Of a stretch of DNA of 27,633 nt, positions 1 through 11,400 are shown in pieces. Position 1 is the stretch's first letter, and every line of letters begins with the position of its first letter. The notes under the pieces are model-generated. The model searched no databases, had not been told where the DNA came from, and saw only the letters and a list, made by a program, of their open reading frames with translations. The stretch comes from Sperchopsis tessellata (taxonomy: Eukaryota > Arthropoda > Insecta > Coleoptera > Hydrophilidae): NCBI GenBank assembly GCA_033557685.1, contig JAWQRN010000629.1, positions 1 to 27,633 on the forward strand. Reading direction: 5' to 3'. Made by a program: the position numbers and the translations under genes.

Positions 1-18
1 TATATATATATATATATA
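1..18. repeat. (TA)n microsatellite, left flank of the Tigger element
   Basis: Pure TA dinucleotide run at the window edge. It directly precedes the Tigger terminal inverted repeat. Pogo/Tigger elements insert at TA, so this tract and the one at 1884-1910 are probably halves of one original microsatellite. Confidence 0.9.
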
Positions 19-1883
19 CAGTGGAAAACGTTGAACACAAAATTTAAGGGACCAACTCAACAGAATTTTCTCTTAAACAAATTTGAAAGTTGTGTATTTA
101 TCAATAACAAAAAAATTTAAATTATCAAAAACAAAAAAAATTTAAAGTTTTACTGCATATGTATTGTCAATAACATTTATTGGTTAATAAGAGAACATAA
201 TTTTTGTAACATGAATTTAGTTTTCTGTTATATATATTTTGGCTTCTATAAACTGTTCCAAGTTGTCTATTATGCCAGACATTTTGCCTTCTGAATTTAC
301 ATCCAAATAATGATACACACTTTTCAACATTGTGCCCGCATCCGCAACGGTAGGAACCTCTAAAACTTCATCCATTTCATCGTCACTATCAGGTTCATTC
401 AGGTTCCGTCGGCTGCACAAGATTCACTATGTCACCATCGCTCATTAATTCAGCAATATTTAGATTATTGTCCACTTCAATAAAGTCATTAACATCGATG
501 TCCAAGTTAAGTGATAAGGACACACGGGTAAACATATCACTTAGTGTTGGGTGAATTTCCACTTCAACAGAATATTCGTACATTTTTTCAATGGTTGTTG
601 AGGTAACTCAATTCCACGCAGAAAGTAACAAATGTAACGCATCCAAAAGATCAATGCCAAACTCTTCCTTAACTTCAATAGCAGCGAAATACTTCTGAAG
701 CAACAATTTTCTAAAATAAAAAAAAACTTGAAATTTTTTATTATGCCTTGGTCACATTGCTGTAGGATGCTTCTTGTATTTGGCTGTAAAAATATTAACT
801 TAATAGCCTGCAAATTAGGGACGGCAGGATGAGCAGGGCAGTTACCGACTGCAGTGCAATTTTACGTTTATTTGATATCATTTTTTTATGTGATGTCATC
901 AACCACTCTGTAAAAATTACAGATATATTACATACCTTTTTATTTGCTGCGTATTCATTCGCCATGCAATTTTTAAATATTTTTAAAACAATGTTGGTTT
1001 TGGCTTTTTCTATCACAAGAAGAGATAATTTTTCAGAGCCATCAAAATTATATGCTACCATTACTGTAATTCTCTCTTTGAATTTTTTGCCACCAGAACA
1101 ATTATCGCCTTTGAATGCAAATGTCTTATCTGGCAAGCAACGGAAAAACAGTCCAGTTTCATCAGCATTAAAAATATCTTTTGTGCTATAGTCAACTATG
1201 GTAGGCAAGGTAGAATTTATCTACATCACTTGATACTTGCCACAATTATCCGCGTACTTTTTAAAAACGATTGCATGCTTCTTTTTAAATCGTTCCAACC
1301 AGCCAACATATCCGCCTTTTTCATTAAAAGGGGTCCAGAAATTGGTACATTTTGTGATTTTGCTTGTTTAAACCAAATTAACACTGCATCCTCTAATTCT
1401 TCATGTGTTTTATATTTTGTTCGTATTTACTGTTCTTAAACATTTCATTAATTCTGGTGTGATTTTTTATAATCGTTGATCAAGTCGAATTTCCTATCCC
1501 AAAGTTTTTGCAAATTGCTGTTTTCAACATTTCACCAGATTCACTGCTCGTAAAAGTTGCATTTTAATTTTTAGGGACACTGCATTTTGTTTACGCGCTT
1601 TATTTTCCATTTTATTGTCAGGATGTTAAGATTAATCAATAAACAATCAATAAAATTTCTAAGAAAAACAACAATTACTATCACAACACAACAACAAAAA
1701 CAGTCTAGCGAAGGCAATTGGAATGTGTTTTTTAGGTTGTCAAACTCACACTAAAGAAAAGCAATAAAAATAGGTATCGTACAATAAAGGGTCATCTGTC
1801 ACATCTGGAAACTTACAGATAAAGTTTTCATCTGGTTTGTATTAAAATGTGTTATGCGTTTTTGCGATCAACAATTTCCACTG
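19..1883 (-). mobile_element. Tigger/pogo-like DNA transposon, degenerate, near full length
   Basis: The left end starts CAGTGGAAAACGTTGA and the reverse complement of the right end starts CAGTGGAAATTGTTGA; further partial identity follows (a CAAAA block), so these are imperfect terminal inverted repeats. Both ends abut TA runs, matching the TA target preference of the pogo/Tigger branch of IS630-Tc1-mariner. About 1.87 kb, with a broken minus-strand transposase filling most of it. The internal stops and frameshifts make it non-autonomous today. Confidence 0.85.
217..1610 (-). pseudogene. Tigger/Jerky-like DDE transposase, broken
   Basis: The reading frame is split into several pieces. A start at 1610 opens a basic N-terminal segment (MENKARKQNAV) expected before the pogo helix-turn-helix, which soon stops. 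A CENP-B-type HTH remnant with ISGPLL lies at about 1310-1390. The DDE core at 795-1208 shows IFNADETGLFFRCLP, containing the first catalytic Asp. The piece at 541-813 carries QPNTRSILQQCDQGIIKNFK, close to the family's PNTTS..QP.DQGII motif around the second Asp. The C-terminal tail continues through 395-583 and an acidic segment at 217-420. Frames change between pieces and there are several stops, so no functional transposase is made. Family assignment is firm; these genes resemble JRK/TIGD host genes, but the flanking inverted repeats mark this as an element. Confidence 0.85.
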
Positions 1884-1910
1884 TATATATATATATATAT
1901 ATATATATAT
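1884..1910. repeat. (TA)n microsatellite, right flank of the Tigger element
   Basis: Uninterrupted TA run directly after the right inverted repeat (ending ...CCACTG). Confidence 0.9.
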
Positions 1911-1971
1911 GGAGAAGATGACTTTCGAGTTTTATCCCATGTATGTGCTTCTTCTTTTTGAGAAGAACGAG

Positions 1972-1972
<1 letters not shown>

Positions 1973-2003
<31 letters not shown>
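1973..2003. repeat. (TA)n microsatellite
   Basis: Second uninterrupted TA run, separated from the previous one by about 62 bp of unique sequence (1911-1972). Confidence 0.9.
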
Positions 2004-2006
<3 letters not shown>

Positions 2007-2329
2007 TCATATAGCATCATTGACGATTATTTCTGTTTCAACATCATAACAAAGAACACATAAAGAATGATGTAGATCAATCTTGATAACAAAGTGTAAA
2101 TATTTAGAGTATGTAGAAATGGTTTAGAAGACCAAGGACCAAGGCTAGTTAAGTACTAAATAGAAACTCTCATCCATTAATCTGAATTTTAATTTTATCT
2201 CTTATAACAAAATATTTTGATTATTTAACGGTATAAGGACACAACACATTTAGTACATCACATGTTCTTGGTGGTCTAGCACTTAGCATGGCACAATTTC
2301 TAAGTTCTAGCGACGGGTGGAAACTTTTA
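2004..2329. other. Non-coding spacer, no gene recognised
   Basis: AT-rich sequence between the TA tract and the LINE tail. The part next to 2330 may be 3' untranslated sequence of the minus-strand LINE. No coding signal was seen. Confidence 0.5.
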
Positions 2330-3345
2330 AATTAATATTATCATTATTCATCTATTGCAGAATGAAGTCCTCACCAAATTCTTTCCACTCCCCATGTTTG
2401 TGTGTCCTTCAAATCCACGTGGCACCCAAACAATTACTTAGTTCTCGGTCCCACTTGTTATTGAATCACGCCTCTTGGTCTTATGTTGTCTCTGGGTTCC
2501 CACAAGATTTCACCTTCTGTATCTTCACTATCCTTGTAAAATCCCTGACCCTGGTGTAACTTCTTATCCATGCACAGTATCTTCTATTTCTAATTCTTAA
2601 ACTTGTATTTCTTGGCGTTGTTTGAAGCTTTTGAATATGTGAGACCCTTAAGATCCATGTCTCAGCGTAAAACACGTTGATTGAAGACTTGTTTCAAACA
2701 CAAAGGCATCTGCGACTTAAATATGTCGCTTACACGGACAGTTGTGCTTCATACAAGCTGTTTTATTCGCACTATCTCTAAAAAAATATTTCCATTCATC
2801 GTAAGATATTACGGTTTCTATGAGTATTCCCTTGATGTACTCATTAGCTGGCAAAACCAATTCAATAGCATCACTTTTGTTTTACAAAGATTCATCCTAC
2901 TTTCTGAATCTAGATCAATCATTTTTTCCTGAATCTTGTATGGTATAAGCAAATAAATCATCTGCAAATCATAAATAGTTAACATAATCTCTAGAGATTA
3001 TGTCTATTCACTTTAATGCCCTTGTGTTCCAAATATATAGTAACATATAATCTAAGCCTTCATTGAACAACTTTGGTGATATGGTGTCTCCTTGTCTAAC
3101 ACCTCTTTGAATATCAAATGGTTCCGCTGCTTTATGTATTTTAACAGTTGATGTGGCTTTCCATAGATGCTTTGAATGAGCACTGTTAATGTCTTGATGG
3201 AGTCAAATGTTTTCTTGTAGTCTATAAAACTACAACATATTGGTAACTTATACTCGTTGCATCTAGATATCAATCTGCGCACTATTTAAATGTGTTCCAT
3301 AGTTCTATATCTTTTATGAAAGCCTCGTATGATATATGTTTATAT
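2330..3345 (-). mobile_element. RTE-like non-LTR retrotransposon fragment (RT to C-terminus), decayed
   Basis: Read on the minus strand from about 3345. The RT remnant at 3052-3282 contains CSFIDYKKTFDSIKT, matching RT motif A (F.DY.KAFDS) of RTE-like LINEs. It is followed by a run resembling G-x-x-x-SGEYLN-x-LRFADD (around 3000-3060), the RT catalytic block. The tail at 2481-2675 (VSHIQKLQTTPRNTSLRIRNR) and a final stretch at about 2330-2480 resemble the end of RTE pol (W..A.DR.EW...GE.F). Several stops and frame changes are present. The 5' half, including the endonuclease, is absent, as expected for a 5'-truncated LINE. A related fragment lies on the plus strand at 13835-15118. Confidence 0.7.
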
Positions 3346-4254
3346 GGGTACGTTCATTTCGTTATAGTTCTTGGTAAAACTTTCTAATCACTCCAGGGAT
3401 TATAACACGAGGCCTAATTTTCAAGTTACATTTCATGTGTTTAGCATATATCAGGCGTATAAGATGGCTGCAATTTTAGGGGAGTTACATGTTTCTTGTT
3501 ATAATGTATTAATATTTCAAAATTAAAGTTAGGAGAATTCCATGTTTACGGTTATAATGGTATTCACAATTATTAAAGGTGAAATTAGGGGAATTGCCTG
3601 TTTCCAGTGTATATTATTTAATTTGTATATAGGGCTGTTCACCCTAAGAACTAGTTGTTGTTTTGTACTAGCCAGTATAGACATTAAATTTGCTTACTTT
3701 ATTATTGTTAGGATATAGGTGTATAATAAAATATTCATCCGAGAAACCAAGCTCCCATTTTTGTATCTGGCGTACAAGACTTTCTCATTGTTACCTTAAT
3801 TATAGTGGCTTATTCAAAAATATAAAATTTACTAAATTATTTGGGTTATGACACAAATTTACATTTTTTTAAACTTATATTGAAACTTGGATATTTTTCT
3901 GAATTTACTATTTAGTATTATTATTTAGTTTTTATAAATAATATCTTGATTACTTTTATATATTAATTAATATATTATTATTGACAATATATTCCAAATA
4001 TAAGAATATCACAAATTATAGTAAAACACAACAATTTAGTAAATCAAATTGTTAATGAAACAAAACTGATAAATAAAAACAAAAACTCTGCAAGTGAATC
4101 TACTACAAGGAATTAAATTCAAAAACTAACCATTATAATTGGTGTTCAAATAATCCATAAGCCTTCTTCTGATATAATTTACAGTATTTAAAGTGTGAAT
4201 AGGCCTAATTTTATAAGAAGCCGCTTCTAAATTATTTTTTAAAACATCTATAGT
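3346..4254. other. AT-rich spacer, no gene recognised
   Basis: No ORF with recognisable similarity. It contains the degenerate tandem repeat at 3472-3606 and very AT-rich stretches at 3800-4100. I looked here for missing NDC80 N-terminal exons and found no convincing candidate. Confidence 0.5.
3472..3606. repeat. Degenerate tandem repeat, about 2.5 units of about 55 bp
   Basis: Three successive blocks share a core: TTAGGGGAGTTACATGTTTC (about 3476), TTAGGAGAATTCCATGTTTA (about 3529) and TTAGGGGAATTGCCTGTTTC (about 3585). In the first two the core is followed by GTTATAATG. The period is about 53-56 bp. No coding content. Confidence 0.6.
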
Positions 4255-4440
4255 TTTAATGTTGTTTCAGGATGGAAACCGTGTAGAGGCTCGGACTAGT
4301 GCCGACGTTTTGTTCATTGTTGCAAGGGACATTTTCAAGGCTAATGATGTTACTTCAACGAATGAATTCACTGCACTGATCCAAACTCGGTCGGATCATG
4401 CTTATATAGGCAAGGACTGGAGTGGGGGATGCGCACTAGC
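4255..4440 (+). repeat. Left arm of a ~180 bp inverted repeat flanking the Penelope remnant
   Basis: Reads ATGTTGTTTCAGGATGGAAA... and pairs with the reverse complement of 4864-5049 (ATGTTGTTTCCGGATGGAAA...) over about 180 bp at high identity by eye. The frames in both arms translate alike (for example DVTSTNEFTALIQT). Both contain TATATAGGCAAGGACTGGAG, a TATA-box-like run. This fits a Penelope terminal repeat (pLTR) carrying promoter sequence, though it may be coding. Confidence 0.7.
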
Positions 4441-4445
4441 ATCAC

Positions 4446-4860
4446 CTCAATGGCTTTTCAGAATTTTCTGGGAAAATAAGAAAGCTCCCGAGCTAAGACT
4501 TTAGTATCTTGGAACATAATGGTGTGACCTATTTCATGACCCAGACGAATACAGCATTCGTGCTCCTTACCATACCTATATACCTTACCACAGGAACAAG
4601 GGATCTGATAAACCCCTTCGCTTTGCAACGGGATGACATTTTTTGAAGAAGGAAAAACTTGCGAATTCTTTTGTATTGGGGAGAATACTGTTTTGATGTC
4701 AAATTTTCTTGGTAGGTAAGCTGTTGCTTTCACCTCAGGAGTATTCCTGACAGTAATGGGAGGATTCCAGACACAATGGTTTTCAACTACCAATTGCTTG
4801 GCGAATCCCCCTCTCTCATTTCTCTCCTGCACTTGGCAACTCGCCTGAGCGCAACGGCCT
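4446..4860 (-). pseudogene. Penelope-like element C-terminus with GIY-YIG endonuclease remnant
   Basis: The minus-strand ORF 4458-4832 contains VKTVFSPIQ-like spacing (DIKTVFSPIQKNSQVF), then GVYQIPCSCGKVY, which is the GIY-YIG entry of Penelope-like elements including their Cys-rich CSCG signature. It continues through IRLGHEIGHTI and DTKVLARELSYFPRKF, typical of the end of the domain. The segment between CSCGKVY and IRLGHE is shorter than in intact copies, so the nuclease domain is internally deleted. The RT domain is missing. A stop follows at 4458 and the sequence then runs into the inverted arm at 4255-4440. In the family this nuclease nicks target DNA during retrotransposition; here it is dead. 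Confidence 0.8.
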
Positions 4861-4863
4861 TAC

Positions 4864-5049
4864 GCTAGTGCGCATTCCCCACTCCAGTCCTTGCCTATAT
4901 AAGCATGATCCGGCTGAGTTTGGATTAGTGCAGTGAATTCATTTGTTGAAGTAACATCACTCGCCTTGAAAATGTCCTGGGCAATAATGTACAAAACGTC
5001 GGCACTTCTTAGAGCCTCTACATGGTTTCCATCCGGAAACAACATTCAT
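4864..5049 (-). repeat. Right arm of the inverted repeat flanking the Penelope remnant
   Basis: Reverse-complement partner of 4255-4440. On the minus strand this arm sits upstream of the GIY-YIG remnant and continues into it through CGTAAGGCCGTTGCGC. Penelope elements are known for terminal repeats in direct or inverted arrangement and for 5'-truncated joined copies, which this resembles. Confidence 0.7.
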
Positions 5050-5453
5050 GTAGATAATAACCGTGGAAGTCTATTACATTTAAAAAATTTATAGTATTGT
5101 TTTTTCGTAATAGAAATCCAACAGTGATAAATCTGGTTCCAATCTAGCTATGTGAAAAACACTTGTTTAAATAATTTCGAATGACTAGGGCATTATGTAT
5201 TGGCGACATCCTGCATTTAATTTCATAATGAATTTTTATTACATAAATTTAAATTTGTTGTAATGTTTATACTGAATTTTTTTTTAACTGAATTGAACTT
5301 GCCTCACTGCTGGTCATATTTATACTAGTTTACTTAAGAGCAATAATTTTAACTTACTCTCCAGTGACCAACTAATGGAACATTTGCTACATATTCTGTA
5401 TTAACAATAATGTAACCAGAAATTTCATATGTTAAATTTTTCGTCTATTTTAG
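5050..5453. other. Intron/upstream sequence of NDC80, no exon recognised
   Basis: AT-rich, with no ORF resembling the NDC80 N-terminus. It ends in a pyrimidine-rich tract and TATTTTAG, a good acceptor for the exon starting at 5454. Confidence 0.5.
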
Positions 5454-8400
5454 TAAATGTTTTGTATTCATTTCCACAAATATTGGCAATCTGGTCGTAC
5501 TTAGTAGATTTAGTGGAGGACCTTAATAACAAAGATAAAAGACTTTACAATCCTGAAAAAAATAAATTACACCAGGTAAATTTTTAAAGATTTAACAATT
5601 TTACCTTAGTATATAATGTATAAAATGTTGTTGCAGATTCTAATTAAGTTTCTTACCAAAAGCTATTTGGATTATGATAAGGAAGATAGAAAAACTTCTT
5701 TAGAAAAAGAATTTGGTAAGTAAATGTAAAGGGTAATTAATACTTTTTTTTTGTTTACTGTAAAATTTGTGCTTGTTTTGTTCTATGATGGAGAGAATGT
5801 TTTTTCCAATGGCATTCATTAGATGAGAAAATATGATTCCAATGTAATTTTAGTACTATTATTTTCATTTGATGAAATATAGTTAAATTACAATGAAATC
5901 GGAATTCTGAATTATGGTTTGACCAAATTTGAAAAGAATTTTTACGATGGCATTAAGAGCTTCAATAACAGATAGATTGTTAGTGAATCTATATTATTAT
6001 CTTTGGCATTAACTTGTCAAGTATCAACTGTAATTTTCTTTCATGCTATAAGTATGTTTGAACTAATAAATTACCAAATACACATATGGTCGAATAAAGA
6101 TTTTTACTTTGTTGTCAGTCTTCAGACGAATGTTGCATGTGCACCATCCTATATATCGAAGCCTTATTCTTATTCTTTTGTATTGATTTCAAAACTATAG
6201 CTATACACCCTTGCTAGTCTTTTTCGAAATGGGCACTACCAGCAATAAGCCTTTTCCATTCCACACTATCCTTCTTTAGCCTCTACTAACTCTATGAAAC
6301 TTGTCATACATGCCATTATGTCTCTTCAACTTCTTACTTGTCTACTTTTCAGAATCCCACCAACGCCATCTAACTATTTTTCTAGCTCTACCTGCATCTA
6401 CCTGTTTTGTACCTTCTTGCTCACTCATTCTTTCTAAATGCCCTACCCCGTATAATACAATCTCTCTTACTTAAATCGTTACATATCATTTCATTCTCCT
6501 CATTCTTCCACCATTTGTTCCCCTTTTAGTTTTCTTTATCCACTTTGAGAACAAATTTTTATCTCCATCAACATGATTTTGTATTTTTTCAGTCTCCAAT
6601 GCTTTAATTTATCCTTAATACCCTTTACAACATTCTTAGCAATTCATTTCTTGTGGTTATATTACTCTCGAAGCAGCCTCTAAGCATCCTTTTCGTGGAT
6701 ACTTCCAGCAATCATTCGTGTGTACGTATCTTCTTATCTTTCACAGCATTAAAGTCTTAGTTCCACTAAGCATAAATATATTAATAATTGCTTAAGGAGC
6801 ATTGCCATAATATTTGGAATAAAAATGATTGGCAATTCAAAAAAAATAAGCTATGCTGCTTTTTTTTAAGGAAATGATATAAGAATTTGAGATAGACGTA
6901 ACATTCAACTGGTATATATTATATTGTTTTTTGTTATATATGGTAACCAAGAAAGTTCTGTCGTTTTTGCGCATACCCTAATTCCAAGACGTAGGTTATG
7001 AGTCATAATTCCAGGAATTGTTTGCGCGTTGTGTACTGTACACTTTAATTTAAAATATAATTTCAACCCTTAAAAATGTCTGTGCAAAATAGTGTAATAC
7101 TCACGTGTTTACTTTACGAATTTAAACGTGGGACTAACGCAATAGAAAGTGTTAAAAGAATTTGTACTGCGTTTTAAAAAAAGTCAGTTACATTAAGAAC
7201 GGCTCAGAGATGAATTAAAAAATTTGCTGCAGGGGATGAATAAAATAGGAAAGAAGTGGAAATTAAGTAAAGGGCTATTGAATGATCTAACTTACAATTT
7301 GCACATCTCTTATTTTACAACTAAAATCGGAAAACGTTTGGATCCAATTTTGACTACTGACAAAAAATTGATTATGTTCTTCAACTATAAATGAGCTCAC
7401 CATTGACTATCATCAAATGATTGTCTGCCTCAAAGACCTAAAAGGAAAATTGACTCCACGAAAACTTCTCTGTATTTGGTGGACTTAAAGAATAATTATT
7501 CACCATGAATACCTACAAGTTCATCAAACTCTCACAGCAAATATTTATAGTGAACAGCTGCAACGAGTTTACAATGCATCAAAACAAAAACAACCAGCAC
7601 TGGGAAATCATCAAAAAGTTTTATTCTTGAAAGATAACACTCGACCACACGTCGCAGTAACAACTGGAGTAAAAATAATTAATTTAGGATGGATGATCCT
7701 CTTCGATTCCCTGTATTCCCCAGATATATCCATCGGGTTGTCACTTATTTCTGTCTTTGGATAATCATATGTGTGGTAAACACTTTAATAATAAAGAAAT
7801 TTTAAAAGCGGAAGTGTAAATTTTTTTCAAAATAAAAATACTCAATTTCAATCTCAAAAACGACTGAACGTTCTTGGTTACCCGATATTAGGGTTATCCT
7901 ACTTTTTTCTATGGAAGAAAATATCAATTTAGAGATACACTTACATCAATTTCTCATTTTTTTAGCAAATACTGCTTTCTGTGTATGTAACATTTGTACT
8001 TTTTCTTGTTCAGGATAATTATGTTGTGCTTTTTGTTAAGCCTATTTGAATTCAATTAAGATTTATACATAATTCACATGTAACTTTTGATTATAGGTGA
8101 ATTTAAAGAAGTGGAGAAACTACCAATAGAACAATTAAAAAGTGAAATAAAAGAAAGAGTGGACAAGTTTACCCATCTAGACCGCAGTAAAGAAAAAAAT
8201 ATTCAGACAATTAAAGTAGGTGTTACCTTATTTACCATTGTTTACATTTCTGACAGTTTAAAATAGTGGTTCGCAAACTTTAATTTTTTTTATATTAAAA
8301 CAAACTTTTTTCTTCATACATTGCAATCTTAAAACTGTGCTATTTTTCGTAGACTTGCAAATTGAAGATAGAAAAATATAGAGAGGCCATAAAGGTATAT

Positions 8401-11400
8401 GTGGAGAAGGAGCACAATTTCAAAGAAGAGATACAGCATAAGACAGATTTATTATTGAAAAAGAACAAGGATCTAGGTAAATGTAACAACGACTTTGTTG
8501 AAATTGTTTCTCTATTTTAAATATAAAGTATAATTTTCCTGGAAGAAAATAACTTTGTAAATTTAACTTATCTTTTAGATCTGAATATAATTAGTGAAAC
8601 AGAAATACTAGAATCTTTAAAAAACACCTTAAGTAAACAATCTTGCACAAAGGAAGAACAACATAAGCGATTAGAACAAATAAAAGATCTTGAATGTCAA
8701 GTGCAGCTGAAAGAAAATAGAAAACAAGAGGTTCATGATCTTATTTCTTCATGGGATTTTAAATTACAAGAAGCCAAAAAGAATGTAAGATTTTATATTA
8801 AGAGTAAAATTTTTACATTCACTCCCACTCACCTCAATTTATTATATTTTTATGTAAATTCTTTGTAAGGTACCCTTCTTTTCAGGTTTGCACTGTGTGT
8901 GTGTGTGTTGCGGTTTCATCTCAATTTCTACAGCTTCCCATAAAGATCGGTGTTTTAAGTATATTTCACTCATTCTTCCTAAATGCTCTTCTTCATGCGA
9001 TCCTTCACAGTATCTCTCACAGAACATTCGAGGCCCATAAGTTTCTAACCGTATCAATTAATTTTTTGTTACTGCATTTATGTTTCGTTTCTGTGGTATC
9101 TGTTATAGCCATGGCTCACTATCATACCTAAGAGTAGGAACCAAAATGCTATTATAGGTAACAACTTTATAGCCTCTTTCGTAAGTTCTTCATTCTCTGT
9201 AATAGATCACATAGCACTAGTTACTTTCCGACCTGCATTCTTCCATTTCTGAAAACATGCTCTCTAAGTATGAAAACTTGCCCACTTGTTTAAGTTAGCT
9301 AACTTTTACTCTAATGCGCCTTCAGTTTTCACTGTTTGATTCTCAAATACCAAATCTTTTGTTTTAGACGTGTATACTTTAAAATCCATCGTTTCTGTTT
9401 CTTGTGACAACTCATCTAACGTTGACTATAATTCATCAACTATTTCACTTAATATCACTAAATCATCAGCAATCACTCTACCACTGAATATTACTCCCCC
9501 CCCCCCTTACTATGCAAGCATCATAGATATATTTATCAACAAAAATATTAAATAGTCAATAGGACATCGATTTACTTCCGATTTAAATAGCTTGAATTGC
9601 TTTCACTAGGCTCTCTTGAACGCTATACTGCCTTAAAATATTTCAAAGAAGCCGCTTATTCACACAGTCATACTTTTTCTCTTTATCAACAATTGAGGAG
9701 TATAACTTCTTTTGTGCTTCTAAATGTTTTTCTATAACCTGAAGCAAACTAATATATATCCTTTGCCAGGCATAAAACCATTCTGTACATCCCAAACCTT
9801 GTCCTTTATAAAGCTGTGCAATTTCCCAATGACCACTTTCTCAAACACTTTTCCTGGAATGTCTTAATACAATTATAATAATTTAGTGATTTAACATCTA
9901 TATTTTTAGGTAGAAACAGTGGTATATGAAAAAAATAGTATTTCAAGAAAACTGATATTATTTAAGCCAGAATTGAATAATCTTTTAATAAGGGACTGTA
10001 GATTTCTACAAGCTGATATGATTGAGGTAAGTCAAAATGTTTTAACCAATAGATTAATGTATATTTGTCAAGGGTGAGAAAAAAATAAATATATGATTTT
10101 TAATGTATATCATATAGTGGACTATACTTATATTATTGTTAATTTGTTTTTAGTCGGTGAAAGAAATAGAAATCTCAATCGTTGAGTTAGAAAGTATATT
10201 TCAAAAGGAATATTCCGAGAATAAAGTTACAATAAAGAAATTAAATGAAACTCAAACAGAAGTAAGTGTTTCAATTTTCTATTTTTGATACGATTAAGTA
10301 TGTTTTTTTTTTAGAACACTCGCTATATAGAAACAATCTTGGAAAAAATAAAAAATCTAAAATTAAAAATATCTGAGTATAAATGGAAAATAGAAGAAAT
10401 TAAAAACAACTTTGAAAAGGTAATATGAATTTAAAATCAATCATTTACAAATTTTTTTATTGTAAAAAGAATTAACAATTCAATTTCTGTGATGCCATAT
10501 AATGATGTTTTTGCAGGAAATATCACATGTACGTTTAAAAATAGATGCACGGAAAGTGAAAATGTTGGAAATAAAAACTAACAGCGAAGATTTATCAGTG
10601 TATGAACATCAGTATCAAAGCACTCTCAAAAAGTAAGTATAGTTTTTAGATACTGAGGACACATGTAAGCTAGGGTGTTAGAACTGTGTCTTTCCCTCTT
10701 AGTGGCTAAGAATTGTCCTGCTAGGTCAGTACCGTGCCATCCTTACAGACCGGTGCTTTAAGCTACGATGTGTTGGTTTGAATGTAATGTAACATACTAT
10801 ATTTATAATTCTTAATTTAAACAGTATAAAAATATACATACACATAATAATAAAAACCTTGGTGACACTATGAGGTACTGTATTTTAGTTTAATAATTTT
10901 TGTAGAAATACCATCTTCTATAATACACATAATTTTAAGTGAATAAAATAAATAATGAATACAATTATTTTAGGTCATTGGAAATACAGCAACAGCTTAA
11001 GAAGTTTCAAATAGACAGTATTCAATTTTTTGTTGATTTGTACAAAAATAAAATTGGTCCTATCCACACTAGATATCAAGTAAGTTAAACATAATATAAC
11101 ACCTTATTTTATTTTGGGACAGGTATCAATTATGAGGATTTATCAAATTATTTCAATAACAAAGGCAACATTCTTTTGTTTATTAAGATACACCACTCAA
11201 CAATTTCACATATAAATAAAACATTACAAACAAATTACGTGAGTAATTCAGTGTGTAGATTTCCACGGCCACAGTAAATATCTTTGGGTTTTCTGGGAGA
11301 TAACCGTATGTTGGCTTTTGTTTTTGCCGATGTTTCATCCACTATTGCACCTGTAGTTACAGGTCTTAGTAATATAAAGATAAATTACATGAGTGATGAA

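Noticed and set aside
829..1191. 120-codon plus-strand ORF
   Set aside because: Antisense shadow of the Tigger transposase remnant, which has clear family motifs on the minus strand.
1849..2049. 66-codon ORF with IYIYIY runs
   Set aside because: Produced by two (TA)n microsatellites; no coding value.
4259..4504. 81-codon ORF with DVTSTNEFTALIQT as a host gene
   Set aside because: It is one arm of an inverted repeat that recurs at 4860-5045 and is attached to a Penelope remnant; better explained as element terminal sequence.
5050..5453. Possible upstream NDC80 exon
   Set aside because: No stretch resembling the rest of the CH domain or an N-terminal tail, and no plausible donor giving the required one-base phase with a clear frame.
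10633..10973. Intron segment with GCTAGGTCAGTACCGTGCC, possibly a repeat
   Set aside because: No second copy or protein similarity visible in the window; only a genome search could show it is repetitive.
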